From positions 1 to 23,439 of the forward strand of contig JADDPV010000192.1 of assembly GCA_016781705.1 (NCBI GenBank): a DNA stretch of 23,439 nt. Reading direction: 5' to 3'. The translations under genes and the position numbers were made by a program. Of this stretch, positions 1 to 8,124 are shown piece after piece. How positions within the stretch are numbered: the first letter of the stretch is position 1; every line of letters starts with the position of its first letter. This DNA is from Rubrobacter sp. Lineage in GTDB: Bacteria > Actinomycetota > Rubrobacteria > Rubrobacterales > Rubrobacteraceae. The notes below the pieces were generated by a model. The model ran no database searches. It saw only the letters and a list, made by a program, of their open reading frames with translations, and was not told the DNA's origin.

Positions 1-49
1 CGACCTCCTCAAGAGGAAGCTGAGCCGCGAGCTGGAGAAGGCGGCTTAG
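1..49 (+). CDS. C-terminal end of an unidentified gene (partial)
   Basis: An open frame enters from the left edge and ends at TAG 47-49. It encodes only 15 residues, DLLKRKLSRELEKAA, a charged helix-like tail. The strong G/C bias at third positions fits real coding. Too short to assign a family; it could also be a chance frame. Confidence 0.45.
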   Translation, partial: DLLKRKLSRELEKAA

Positions 50-221
50 GAACCGAGACCGGCACCCTAAGTCGGATCTGCCTCCCCCTAGCCCCGTTCC
101 GATATCGTCCGCTCGAAGCGCACCTCCCGCTCACCGTTCGCAATCCGGGCGCGGAAAATCAGAGTGGGCGGCTGCATCGCGACCTTGAGGCGCAAAGCAC
201 CTTACGATAGAGCGCGACAGC

Positions 222-710
222 TTGACCTTCGAGTACACTGGCGCGCAGGTCCGAAACCCCCCAGCTGGTCTTGTTCTTCCTCGCTTAGCGCTCCTCACCG
301 ACCCCAAAGTACGCCGCGTTCATGAGGCGCGTCATGCAAGCCGCCAGGGCCTTCTCGCGGTCGAACTCCTCGTGCCGAAGGTGCTCGCTGGTCACGCGGC
401 GCATCTCGGGCAGCCTGTCGGCGAAGCGCAAGACACGCTCGAACTTCTCGCGCTCCTTGCGCTCCCGGTATTTGGGGTTGTATACGTACTGCAAGCGTCC
501 CCGCGTGTCGTATCCGATGGCCTGAACCCTCGTCGAGGGGCCGCGCGCTATACGCACCTCCGTGTAAGCCGGGGGTATCTTGAGGTCCTCGATGCGCTTG
601 AGGACCTTCTCCTCGCGCACGGCGTCGCCCTCCAGGTAGCGGTAGGAGAAACTCTTCTCCTTGCGGCCCCACCTCTTTATGCCCGTCTCGAAGAGCTTGT
701 TCTTCACCAT
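222..710 (-). pseudogene. DNA topoisomerase IB, truncated pseudogene
   Basis: The first ~140 residues match the N-terminal part of bacterial/poxvirus-type topoisomerase IB: a KSFSYRYL block, LKRIEDLKIPPAYTEV, then IQAxGYD-type RVQAIGYDTRGRLQYVYNPKYRE, and an F-ERVLRFADRLP helix. The frame runs from ATG 710 to a TAA at 285-287, exactly where the family has VGxERYAR: here it reads VGEER-stop-ARKNKTSWGVSDLR. Reading through the stop continues the family match for about 14 residues to around 240, then similarity disappears. The family normally has over 300 residues, and the C-terminal catalytic domain with the active-site tyrosine is absent. A single TAC-to-TAA change explains the stop, but the missing remainder shows a deletion or heavy decay as well. 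A 141-residue product could still be made but could not cut DNA. I am confident of the family and of the inactivation. Confidence 0.85.
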
Positions 711-802
711 GGGTGAGAGATTCTAACCGCAAGCCCCCGCTTTATTGAGAACGTGGACACGAAGGCTCGTAGACCCGGAGCCGGACTGGGAGTACGCGGG
801 CC

Positions 803-1630
803 TTACGTCGTCCGGTTTATGCGGGTGTGGTAGCGGTTGCCGAGGCGTCCGCCCAGGAAGCTGCCCAGTAGCTCCAGGAGGAGAGCGCCGATTATTATGC
901 CCGCGCCGGTGAGACCGAGCTCGGTGAGGCCGCCGATGGCTGGCAGGACGCTGCTCTGGATGAACTCCTGCAAGACTTCGAAGAACGGCCCCGGCAGGAA
1001 GCTGCCGACGGCGCCAACGAGCAGCGTCAGGGCGAAAGCCCACGCCACGGTCATCGCGCCATTGCGTCCGCCGTCGTAGCGGGCGAGCCTGCCGGCAACG
1101 TACCCGCCGAAGAGGAAAGCCAGGAACAGCGTGACGCCCAACACCGCGAGCCCCGTGATAACGGCGGCGCCTATCTGCCGACCCTCCAGGTCGAGGGTGA
1201 AGCCCAAAGGGGCGAGCACGAGCGCCGCGAGCGCCAGGAGGAAGCCACTGCACACGACCGCGAAGACGCACCCGAGAAAGCTCGCCAGCCAGTCCACGCC
1301 GCCGTAGATCTCGCGCAGCCGAGCCTCCCGCTCGTCCAACGCCTCCAGGTACCCCTTCGGGTACGTCGCCTCCCCGTCGTCGGTGTCGGAGGGGGCGCCG
1401 GGAGTCCGGATCACGCGCGTCTCCGGCCCTTCCTCGTCCCCGGCGGCGGACTCCCGCCCCCCCCGCCGCCCGGTGGTCTCCTCCGCGGTGGGAGACCGAC
1501 GCTCCGTCTCGTCCTCCTTGCCCAGCGGCACGCGCCGCGTCTCGCCGCCGCTGCCGCCGTCGTCCACCTCGTCCCCCAGAGGCCCGCGCCTGCGGCGCTC
1601 CTCGGTCCTATCCCGCGGCCCTTCGTCCAT
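803..1630 (-). CDS. Membrane protein, charged disordered N-terminus plus four helices
   Basis: Family not recognised with certainty. From the ATG at 1630 the protein has 275 residues. The first ~110 are low-complexity and highly charged (runs of Arg, Glu, Asp, Gly), likely disordered and cytoplasmic. Four hydrophobic segments follow at roughly residues 114-144, 153-177, 190-211 and 238-261. After helix 2 there is a GGYVAGRLARYDGGRNG motif, and the last helix ends in LGGRLGNRYHTRIN; glycine-rich GGxxAGR segments of this kind occur in small actinobacterial membrane proteins of unknown role. An in-frame GTG at 1702, preceded by GAAGG, would add 24 Arg-rich residues. I prefer the ATG because codons upstream of it have weaker third-position G/C bias. 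It is divergent from the glutamine synthetase gene, sharing the 250-320 bp between them. No function can be inferred. Confidence 0.8.
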   Translation of the reverse strand: MDEGPRDRTEERRRRGPLGDEVDDGGSGGETRRVPLGKEDETERRSPTAEETTGRRGGRESAAGDEEGPETRVIRTPGAPSDTDDGEATYPKGYLEALDEREARLREIYGGVDWLASFLGCVFAVVCSGFLLALAALVLAPLGFTLDLEGRQIGAAVITGLAVLGVTLFLAFLFGGYVAGRLARYDGGRNGAMTVAWAFALTLLVGAVGSFLPGPFFEVLQEFIQSSVLPAIGGLTELGLTGAGIIIGALLLELLGSFLGGRLGNRYHTRINRTT

Positions 1631-1951
1631 CCCCAGCCCCCCTCGTCGCTCTCGTATCCGGCGCGCCTCCGAGGTTGGCCCCCGGCGCGCCGCCTTCGTC
1701 ACAGACCTTCGTCTCTCATCTCCGGCGCTTGATTCTACCCCCGCCGCCCGCTACCGCCCGCATCGAAGCTCCCTTTTATACCTCTGTACAAAAATACGGC
1801 CCGATCAACCCGACCGGACTATACGGTGGGCCATACCAACGACCTTTTCCCAGCCATATCATAACCTGCGTGCCGCTGTGGGGCATCGTTACTCCGCGGC
1901 GGGGTAGCATCTTTCTGGCGATTGCACGCGAAGTAAGACGGGAGGCTGTTT

Positions 1952-3283
1952 TTGGATACGGCGACCAAGCAGAACATCTTGCAGCAGGCCGAGGAGGCCA
2001 ACGTCAAGTTCGTCCGGCTGCAGTTCACGGACATCATCGGGACGCTAAAGAGCTTCGCGCTCACGACCGGGGAGCTGGAAGACGCGCTGGACGGGGGGAT
2101 GGGCTTCGACGGCTCCTCGATCACCGGCTACCAGGACATCGAGGAGTCGGACATGATCGCCATGCCCGACCCCGGGACTTTCCAGATCATCCCCTGGAGC
2201 CCACAGGACGCGCCCACGGCCCGGATGTTCTGCGACGTGAAGACCCCCGACGGCGACCCCTACGTCGGCGACCCGCGCCACGTGCTGAGGCGCTCCCTCG
2301 AGCGCGCCACCGAGATGGGCTTCGACAACTTCTACTGCGGACCGGAGCTCGAGTTCTTCTACTTCAAGGACTCCGCCGGCACCGAGCCCCTCGACTACGG
2401 CGGCTACTTCGACCTGACCACGCTCGACGCGGCGACGACCTTGCGGCGCGAGACCGTGCTGGCGTTGCAACACTTCGGGATAGACGTCGAGTACTCGCAC
2501 CACGAGGTCGGCATATCCCAGCACGAGATCGACCTGCGCTTCGACAGCGCCCTGGAGATGGCGGACAAGGTGATGACCTACAAGACGGTCGTCAAGGAGA
2601 TCGCCACCAGGCACGGCGTGTACGCGACGTTCATGCCCAAGCCCATCCGCGACCAGAACGGCTCGGGGATGCACACGCACCAGAGCCTGTTCTCCGGCTC
2701 CAAGAACGCCTTCTTCGACGCCGAAGACCAGTACTTCCTCTCGGAGACGGCCAAGGCGTTTATAGCGGGACAGCTCAGGCACGCGCGCGAGCTCAGCCTG
2801 ATCTTCGCCCAGAACGTCAACTCCTACAAGCGCCTGGTCCCCGGCTACGAGGCCCCGGTGTACATCGCCTGGAGCCGGCGCAACCGTTCCGCCCTGGTGC
2901 GCGTACCCCTCTACCACCCGGGCCAGGAGAAGGCGACCCGCATGGAGCTGCGCTGCCCCGACCCGTCGGCGAACATCTACCTGTGCTTCGCGGCGCTCCT
3001 GCACGCCGGGCTCGAGGGCATCGAGAAGGGCTACGAGCTGCCCGAGCCGATGGAGCGTAACCTGTACAACCTCTCGTACGAAGAGCGGGAGAAGATGGGC
3101 ATCGAGAGCCTGCCCGCCGACCTCGGCGAGGCCATCCGCGAGGCCGAGAACTCGGAGCTCCTTCACAAGGCTCTGGGCGAGCACGTCTTCAACCGCCTGC
3201 TCAACGTCAAGCGCGAGGAGTGGGAGGAGTACCGCGTGCAAGTAACGCCGTACGAGATCCAGAAATATCTGCCGATCTTGTAG
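1952..3283 (+). CDS. glnA: Glutamine synthetase, type I (short form)
   Basis: ATP-dependent amidation of glutamate by ammonia, or possibly a related gamma-glutamyl ligase. The 443 residues match the length of the short GSI-alpha-like class without the 25-residue insert. Seen: FDGSSI (ammonia-site Asp), GPELEFFYF (metal Glu), SHHEVGISQHEIDLR, the NGSGMHTHQS loop, VNSYKRLVPGYEAP (flap Glu), AWSRRNRSALVRVP, and MELRCPDPSANIYL. The start is TTG 1952, with GGGAGG at 1940-1945 about seven bases upstream. The C-terminal NLYNLSYEER replaces the NLYDLP loop of adenylylated enzymes, so adenylyl-transferase control is unlikely. At the position of Bacillus Arg62 (FVRIEESD), which mediates glutamine feedback, this protein has Asp (YQDIEESD). 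Actinobacteria carry several GS paralogues, some acting on polyamines; sequence alone does not exclude that. It stands alone, followed by a terminator. Confidence 0.93.
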   Translation: MDTATKQNILQQAEEANVKFVRLQFTDIIGTLKSFALTTGELEDALDGGMGFDGSSITGYQDIEESDMIAMPDPGTFQIIPWSPQDAPTARMFCDVKTPDGDPYVGDPRHVLRRSLERATEMGFDNFYCGPELEFFYFKDSAGTEPLDYGGYFDLTTLDAATTLRRETVLALQHFGIDVEYSHHEVGISQHEIDLRFDSALEMADKVMTYKTVVKEIATRHGVYATFMPKPIRDQNGSGMHTHQSLFSGSKNAFFDAEDQYFLSETAKAFIAGQLRHARELSLIFAQNVNSYKRLVPGYEAPVYIAWSRRNRSALVRVPLYHPGQEKATRMELRCPDPSANIYLCFAALLHAGLEGIEKGYELPEPMERNLYNLSYEEREKMGIESLPADLGEAIREAENSELLHKALGEHVFNRLLNVKREEWEEYRVQVTPYEIQKYLPIL

Positions 3284-3288
3284 CCGGT

Positions 3289-3311
3289 CAGCTTGTCAGC
3301 ACTGCAAGCTG
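3289..3311 (+). repeat. Inverted repeat after glnA stop
   Basis: CAGCTTG (3289-3295) and CAAGCTG (3305-3311) form a 7-bp stem around a 9-base loop, five bases after the glnA stop codon. It sits just upstream of the strong terminator and lacks its own T-run, so it may shield the 3-prime end or be a remnant of a small intergenic repeat built on GTCAGC words. Confidence 0.5.
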
Positions 3312-3320
3312 TCAGATCTT

Positions 3321-3353
3321 GGGGCGTGGCTTTCGCCACGCCCCTCTTCTTTG
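3321..3353 (+). terminator. Rho-independent terminator of glnA
   Basis: A perfect 10-bp stem GGGGCGTGGC (3321-3330) / GCCACGCCCC (3335-3344) with a TTTC tetraloop is followed by a T-rich tail TCTTCTTT. It lies 37 bases after the glnA stop and is the clearest intrinsic terminator in the window. Confidence 0.93.
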
Positions 3354-3359
3354 TGCCAT

Positions 3360-3599
3360 CTACGGAGCAGGCCCCTTCTCCGTGAGCTCCGCCAGCGGCG
3401 GCGATTTCTCTGGCGCGTTGTTGGAGCGTATCCCTGAGCTCGGGCGGTTTCCGCACGACGAACGAGCACGCTCAAGCCCGGCGGCCAGCACCCGCGCCAT
3501 CTGGGCGAGATCCGAGGTGGAGGAGCGCATTCCCACACGACCCTCGGTCTCTTCGAAGGCGTCTCCCATCGACGGCGCCTGCTGGCACGCCTCTTCCAA
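3360..3599 (-). other. Unassigned open stretch, probable gene remnant
   Basis: A 79-codon minus-strand frame (MEEACQQAPSMGDAFEETEG...) with no recognised family and no convincing ribosome binding site. It continues in the frame that carried the end of the recognisable glycosyltransferase homology, separated from it by a stop (HAW-stop). It is probably unassignable debris of the same dead gene or of a neighbour. Confidence 0.3.
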
Positions 3600-3632
3600 G
3601 TCGTCCTCAGCAGCACCTCCACCGAAAAGCGG

Positions 3633-4044
3633 TCACCACGCATGGCCGCTAGAGCCTTGGTCACCTGCCGGGGCGTGCCGGAACCGGGCGGACACGCGAA
3701 CGTCGAGAAGGCCGCCCCCCGGATAACGGAGGCGGAAGTTGCCGCCCACACACCCGGCGTCGAGGGCCTCCCGTATCTGAGCCGCCAGTCCGGGGACGGC
3801 GCGTGCAAAAATAGCAGCGCGTCGCCCTGGGGCGCCCGCGCCCGGCGTCCAGTTGCACGCCACGCCCCCGTTGCGAGCGCGCCAGCCGGGCTCCTCCCGA
3901 AAGGGTCAACCCTTGCGTACCGTCCGTCGAGCCGCCATCGGCGACCACGACCTCGGCGACGCCCGGCGCACGCCTCGAGCGTTCGAGCATCGCGCCGACG
4001 TTCGGGGCCTCGTCGAGCGTGGGGATCACGACGGACAACTCCAT
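3633..4044 (-). pseudogene. Family 2 glycosyltransferase, multiply frameshifted
   Basis: Glycosyltransferase pieces lie in three different minus-strand frames. From ATG 4044: MELSVVIPTLDEAPNVGAML and VVVADGGSTDGT, the nucleotide-sugar-binding start of a GT-A fold. A second frame then gives GDALLFLHA, the segment before the DxD-like site in the TIGR04283-type transferases. A third frame gives AQIREALDAGCVGGNFRLRYPGG and ends in GDQGSSGHAW. At least two frameshifts are needed to link them, and the DGG core, LFLHA and GGxFRLRY blocks occur in correct family order. The rest of the family (YGDQ.LFVRR and the C-terminal helices) is not recognisable. The gene is dead; the original was probably about 220-230 residues. 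It lies head-to-head with the aminopeptidase operon. Confidence 0.8.
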
Positions 4045-4133
4045 CTAACGGTCGAGTATAGGCCACCCGGCCGTTCGGCGGCGACCCGGTGACGGCTTCT
4101 CCGAGGTTCGCGGAACGCTCCTTCCTCCTCCCC

Positions 4134-4139
4134 TATAAT
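4134..4139 (+). promoter_or_regulatory. Candidate -10 element for the pepA operon
   Basis: A perfect TATAAT hexamer lies 59 bp before the pepA TTG start in otherwise GC-rich DNA. No good -35 hexamer is visible at 16-18 bp upstream (the region reads CGGAAC), so activity may need an activator or a different sigma factor. Confidence 0.5.
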
Positions 4140-4146
4140 CTACCCG

Positions 4147-4161
4147 GATCGCGAAGCGATC
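4147..4161 (+). promoter_or_regulatory. Palindrome just downstream of the -10 box
   Basis: GATCGC-GAA-GCGATC is a perfect 6+6 inverted repeat beginning seven bases after the TATAAT, so it overlaps the expected transcript start. That is a typical position for a repressor operator; a short RNA hairpin is the alternative. Confidence 0.4.
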
Positions 4162-4197
4162 ATCTGGCGGAAAGCTCCAGGCGCGAAGGAGGCGGGA

Positions 4198-5679
4198 TTG
4201 GTTCGTATCGTCGCAGGCGGTCGCGGCGCGTTGGCGGAGGTGAGGACGGAGATGCTGGCCGTCGGCCTCTTCAAAGACGATGCTCCCCCACCGGAGCTGG
4301 GCGCCGCCGCGAGCGCCCTCCCTAGCGGAGATTTCTCCGGCAAGAGGGGCGAGACGGCGCTCCTCTACGCCCCGGACGGTCTCGCGGCCCGCCGGCTCCT
4401 GCTCGTGGGCCTCGGCGAGCGGTCCCGCTTCGGCCTCGATGAAGTCCGGCGCGCCGCCGCGACCGCCGCCAAGCGTGCCCGCTCCCTGAAGCTCGACGAG
4501 GCGGCCTTCGCCCTGCCCACACAGGAGGGCTCTGCCGCCCGCGTCCCGGCCGCCGAAGCCGCCGCCGAGGGCGCTGCTTTGGGCCTGTACCGCTTCGACC
4601 GCCACAAGACCGGCGAGGAGACCCGCGAGCTCTCGACCTTCGCCCTCGTCCCGGACGACGCGGGCGTGGCGGAGGGTGCCCAGACGGGGGAAAAGATAGC
4701 CGCCGCCGCCCTCCTCGCGCGCGACCTCGCCAACGAGCCCTCCAACACCGCGACACCCGAGTACCTGGCCGAGAGGGCGCGCGGGATCTCCGACCGCCAC
4801 GGCATGCGGATCACCGTCCTCGACCGCGCCACAATCGAAGCCGAGGGCCTGAACGGGCTAGCCACCGTCGGACGCTCGGCAGATAACGAGCCCCGCTTCA
4901 TAGTGCTGGAGCACCGCAAGGGCGGCGCGGAAGACGCCCCTGTCGTGCTCGTCGGCAAGGCCGTCACCTTCGATTCTGGCGGCATCTCCATAAAACCCTC
5001 CGCGGGCATGCAGGACATGAAGTACGACATGTGCGGCGGCGCGGCCGTCCTAGGGGCGATGGAGGCCGTGGGGGCGATGGACCTCTCGCTCAACGTCGTC
5101 GCGCTCGTGCCGGCGACCGAGAACCTCCCCGGCGGGGACGCCTTCAAGCCCGGCGACGTGCTCAAGCTGCACTCCGGCAAGACCGTCGAGATCCTCACCA
5201 CCGACGCCGAAGGGCGCCTCATCCTCGCCGACGCCCTCTCCTACGCGCGGCGCTACGACCCCTCCTGCGTCATAGACTGCGCCACCCTCACCGGCGCGTG
5301 CCACGTCGCTCTCGGGGACCACGCCTCCGGGCTCATGGGCAACGACGACGCCCTCGTGGAGGAGGTAAGGCGGGCCGGCGACGCGGCGGGCGAGAAGGCG
5401 TGGCCGCTACCGCTCTTCGAGGAGTATACCGAGCAGATAAAGGGCGACACTGCGGACCTCAAGAACTCCGGTGGCCGCTACGGCGGCGCCCTCACCGCCG
5501 GGGCCTTCCTCAAAGAGTTCGCCGAAGGCTACCCCTGGGCGCACCTCGACATCGCCGGCACCGCCTACGACTCGAAGTCCAGGAACGCCTACACTCCCAA
5601 AGGCGCGACCGGCGCGCCGGCGCGCACGCTCGTCGAGTTCTTGAGGGGTCGAGCGAAGGCGGAGGAGGCCGCGCGATGA
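4198..5679 (+). CDS. pepA: Leucyl aminopeptidase (cytosol aminopeptidase, M17)
   Basis: A cytosolic metallopeptidase that removes N-terminal residues in peptide turnover. The 493 residues are normal for the family. The C-terminal catalytic domain has the complete di-metal site: VGKAVTFDSGG (Lys, Asp), SIKPSAGMQDMKYDM (Lys, Asp), and TTDAEGRLILADALSYA (Asp, Glu, Arg). The N-terminal ~160 residues are the variable macro-like domain. The TTG start at 4198 is supported by AAGGAGG at 4186-4192. It is the first gene of an operon: its TGA overlaps the ATG of the next gene. No defect is seen. Confidence 0.95.
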   Translation: MVRIVAGGRGALAEVRTEMLAVGLFKDDAPPPELGAAASALPSGDFSGKRGETALLYAPDGLAARRLLLVGLGERSRFGLDEVRRAAATAAKRARSLKLDEAAFALPTQEGSAARVPAAEAAAEGAALGLYRFDRHKTGEETRELSTFALVPDDAGVAEGAQTGEKIAAAALLARDLANEPSNTATPEYLAERARGISDRHGMRITVLDRATIEAEGLNGLATVGRSADNEPRFIVLEHRKGGAEDAPVVLVGKAVTFDSGGISIKPSAGMQDMKYDMCGGAAVLGAMEAVGAMDLSLNVVALVPATENLPGGDAFKPGDVLKLHSGKTVEILTTDAEGRLILADALSYARRYDPSCVIDCATLTGACHVALGDHASGLMGNDDALVEEVRRAGDAAGEKAWPLPLFEEYTEQIKGDTADLKNSGGRYGGALTAGAFLKEFAEGYPWAHLDIAGTAYDSKSRNAYTPKGATGAPARTLVEFLRGRAKAEEAAR

Positions 5680-6326
5680 TCGTCGAGATGCTCACCGTGG
5701 GTCCTTTCCAGGAGAACTGCTTCATCGTCGGGGACGAGGAGTCGGGGACGGGCGCGCTCATAGACCCCGGTGACGAGGCCGCTCGCATAGCGTTGGCCGT
5801 CGAGCAGACCGGTTTGGAGATCGGCCAGATCATCGTCACCCACGCCCACATCGACCACGTCGGCGCCATAACTCCCCTCGCGGAAGAGTACGCGTGCCCG
5901 GTCCTCATGCACGAGGAGGCCGAGGCAATGCTGAAGAAGTTAGTCCCCCAGCAGGCGATCATGATGGGCATGCGCTTCGGCAAGGTCCCGAAGGTGGACC
6001 GCTACGTCGCCGACGACGAGGTGTTGGAGGTAGGCGCTCTTCGGCTCCGCTCGCTCTACACCCCGGGTCACGCTCCGGGACACCTGGCCTTCCTGATCGA
6101 AGACGAGGGCGTCGTGTTCTCAGGCGACGCGCTCTTCGCGGGGAGCGTCGGGCGGGTGGACCTGACGGGCGGGAGCATGGAGGTCCTGATGAGAAGCATC
6201 TCCGAGAAACTCTTGCCCCTGCCGGACGCGACGCGCGTGCTCTCCGGCCACGGCCCCGAGACGACGGTCGGCCGCGAGCGGATGACCAACCCGTTCCTGG
6301 CGGGCCTCGAAGGAGGGGCGCTATGA
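5676..6326 (+). CDS. MBL-fold metal-dependent hydrolase (glyoxalase II-like)
   Basis: 216 residues covering a whole metallo-beta-lactamase domain. Metal ligands are visible in THAHIDHVGA (HxHxDH), TPGHAPGHLAF, SGDALFAGSVGRVDL and the final SGHGPETT. This is the YcbL/glyoxalase II-like group that hydrolyses thioesters such as S-lactoylglutathione in some bacteria, but without the C-terminal glyoxalase II domain. Actinobacteria use mycothiol or other thiols, so the real substrate is open. The ATG at 5676 overlaps the pepA stop (ATGA), and the gene's own stop overlaps moaB the same way, so the three are translationally coupled. Confidence 0.92.
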   Translation: MIVEMLTVGPFQENCFIVGDEESGTGALIDPGDEAARIALAVEQTGLEIGQIIVTHAHIDHVGAITPLAEEYACPVLMHEEAEAMLKKLVPQQAIMMGMRFGKVPKVDRYVADDEVLEVGALRLRSLYTPGHAPGHLAFLIEDEGVVFSGDALFAGSVGRVDLTGGSMEVLMRSISEKLLPLPDATRVLSGHGPETTVGRERMTNPFLAGLEGGAL

Positions 6327-6847
6327 GCGAGAGCGTCCAGCGGCACCGCGAGGCCTCGCCCGAGAAGATCCAAGTCGCCGTACTCACCATCAGCGACACC
6401 CGCACCCGCGAGACCGACACCGGCGGCAACGCTATCGTCGAGGCGCTGGAGGAGGCCGGCCACGAGGTCGCCCGGCGCGAGATCGTGCGCGACGACGCCC
6501 CAAAGATAGAGGAGACCTTGAAGGAGCTCCTCGCGAGCGAGAGCGTGGATGCTGTCATAACCACCGGCGGCACCGGCATCTCGGCGCGCGACACCACCTA
6601 CGAGGTCGTGAGCCGTCTGATCGACAAGAATCTCGACGGCTTCGGCGAGCTCTTCCGTGTGCTCTCCTACGAAGAGATCGGAGCCGCTGCCATGCTCAGC
6701 CGCGCCGTCGCGGGCGCCGCGGGCACGAAGTTCGTCGCCTGCCTGCCCGGCTCTAGAAACGCGGTGCGCCTGGCGATGGCGAAGCTCCTCGTGCCCGAGA
6801 TGCCGCACGTCGTCTTCGAGCTGAGGAAGCACCGGGGGGTGGGTTAG
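6323..6847 (+). CDS. moaB: Molybdenum cofactor biosynthesis protein MoaB/Mog family
   Basis: 174 residues of the MoCF-binding fold. Diagnostic segments are VAVLTISDTRTRETDTGGN, the DAVITTGGTGISARDTTYE molybdopterin-binding loop, and the late LPGSRNAVRLAM motif. Family members bind or adenylylate molybdopterin, and MoaB itself is often dispensable. The ATG at 6323 overlaps the preceding stop and AAGGAGGGG lies about five bases upstream. No other molybdenum-cofactor gene is in the window, so the link with the peptidase and hydrolase is positional only. Confidence 0.92.
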   Translation: MSESVQRHREASPEKIQVAVLTISDTRTRETDTGGNAIVEALEEAGHEVARREIVRDDAPKIEETLKELLASESVDAVITTGGTGISARDTTYEVVSRLIDKNLDGFGELFRVLSYEEIGAAAMLSRAVAGAAGTKFVACLPGSRNAVRLAMAKLLVPEMPHVVFELRKHRGVG

Positions 6848-6849
6848 GG

Positions 6850-7107
6850 ATGCAGCGCGAACCCCTCCCCCCGGAGAACGAGGCGCTCTGGCGCAAGCTC
6901 TGGAACGAATGGCAGGCCAACGACGAGGCCGACGTCATCCTCGACGCCTCTAGGGTGGCGGACATAGAGAACGAAATACCGGCCCTGCAGGGCCGGGTCC
7001 GGACCGCCCTCGCCTACCTCCAGCGTGCCCGCTACATCCAGTACCGTACCGGCGTCGGCGAGGATGGCATAGAGCCGATCCTCTATGACGTCTACGAGCC
7101 GAGGTAG
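6850..7107 (+). CDS. Small hypothetical protein
   Basis: 85 residues, family not recognised. It is helical-looking, Trp-rich at the start (LWRKLWNEWQ), acidic overall, with no signal peptide or membrane segment. The ATG lies two bases after the moaB stop with only a weak ribosome binding site (TTAGGG), consistent with coupling to moaB. Third-position G/C is high throughout, which supports real coding. Its end overlaps the start of the dead alpha/beta hydrolase by 23 bp. Confidence 0.7.
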   Translation: MQREPLPPENEALWRKLWNEWQANDEADVILDASRVADIENEIPALQGRVRTALAYLQRARYIQYRTGVGEDGIEPILYDVYEPR

Positions 7108-8124
7108 GAAGGGAGGCGGGATCCCCCGCAGGACCGTCATAAAATGGCTTCTCTGGCCGCCCGCCCAGATCGTCGGGGTGGCCGCCGCCCACGACCGCCG
7201 GCGCTATCCCCCGCCGGGGCGAATAGGGGATGCGAGCGGGCACCGGCTGCACCTAAATGTCGTGGGCGAGGACAAAGGAAGCCCGACGGTGGTACTCGAA
7301 GCCGGCGTGACGAGCTTCTCGCCGCAGTGGGCAGGAGGAGCCAGCCGGAAATCGCCAAGCTCGCCCGGGTGGTCGCTCGCGATCGGGCGGACCTCGCTTG
7401 AAGCGAGCCCAGCCTCAAGCCCGGGGACAACTGCTCTATCGTGCTCGGGCTCCGCACCGCCCTCTAGAACACCGGCCGCCCAGGCCCCTACGTGATGGTC
7501 GGCTCTTCCCTCGGCGGTCTCTACGCGCCGGTGTTCGCTGAGGCTTACCCCGACGAGGTGGCGGGGGTCGTACTGGTGAATTGCACACACCCGGACCAGT
7601 GGGAACCAGTGGGAGCGCCTCCCTATCAGGTTAGTGCGTCTCACGCGGACCCTCGATGGCCTGAGACAGTTCTTGGCCCGGCTGGAGCGTCCGGGCTTTT
7701 TGCGCCTCTTCGACGCTACCCGGGTCATGCAGGGCGAGCTGCGCGCCGGGCTGCCACGCGAGGAGCGCACGCAGATGGAGGCCGTCGCCGCCACGCCCGC
7801 GGGCACTGGGAGGGCGCCTTCGGGGAGGTCTCCGGCTCGTGCGTGACTGCAAGAGAGCAGGCCCGCGGCGTCCGGAACCTCGGCGAGAAGCCGCTGGTGG
7901 TGCTGACGGCTCCGGACAACCCGGGCTTCGGGGAGATAAAGGAGCCTTGGCTAAAGATGCAGGCGGAGCTCGCGGCCTTATCGTCGTGGGGGGAGCACCG
8001 CGTCCTCAAAGGGGCCAACAGCGTTTCGAGGATGACGAGCCTCAGGATCGTCTATGACGTCGTTGCGGCCGTCCGCGCAAAATCGTCGAGGCCGTGGGGA
8101 CCGGACGGTAGGGGCCGCCGGTGA
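7085..8124 (+). pseudogene. Alpha/beta hydrolase, frameshifted pseudogene
   Basis: Ordered pieces of one secreted or membrane-anchored alpha/beta hydrolase appear in two alternating frames: a hydrophobic leader with RRRYPPPGRI and GHRLHLNVVGE, then PTVVLEAGVTSFSPQWA, then after a shift QPEIAKLARVVARDRADLA, a stop, SEPSLKPGDN, another stop (L-stop-NTG), then PYVMVGSSLGGLYAPVFAEAYPDEVAGVVLVN, the nucleophile elbow GSSLG. A cap segment (RQFLARLERPGFLRLFDATRVMQGELRAGLP) is in the other frame, and the tail PWLKMQAELAALSSWGEHRVLKGANS returns to the first. The first stop is where the family has Trp (GW-SEP), so TGG became TGA. The expected catalytic His after GA is Ser here. At least three frame changes and two nonsense codons make it certainly dead. 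Confidence 0.85.

Noticed and set aside
88..177. 29-codon minus-strand frame (MQPPTLIFRARIANGEREVRFERT...)
   Set aside because: No binding site, no family, and it lies in debris beyond the dead topoisomerase gene.
1952..3241. Long overlapping frames on the opposite strand and other frames of glnA, pepA, metX and lysC
   Set aside because: They are shadows caused by high third-position G/C; the translations are low-complexity and lack family motifs or binding sites.
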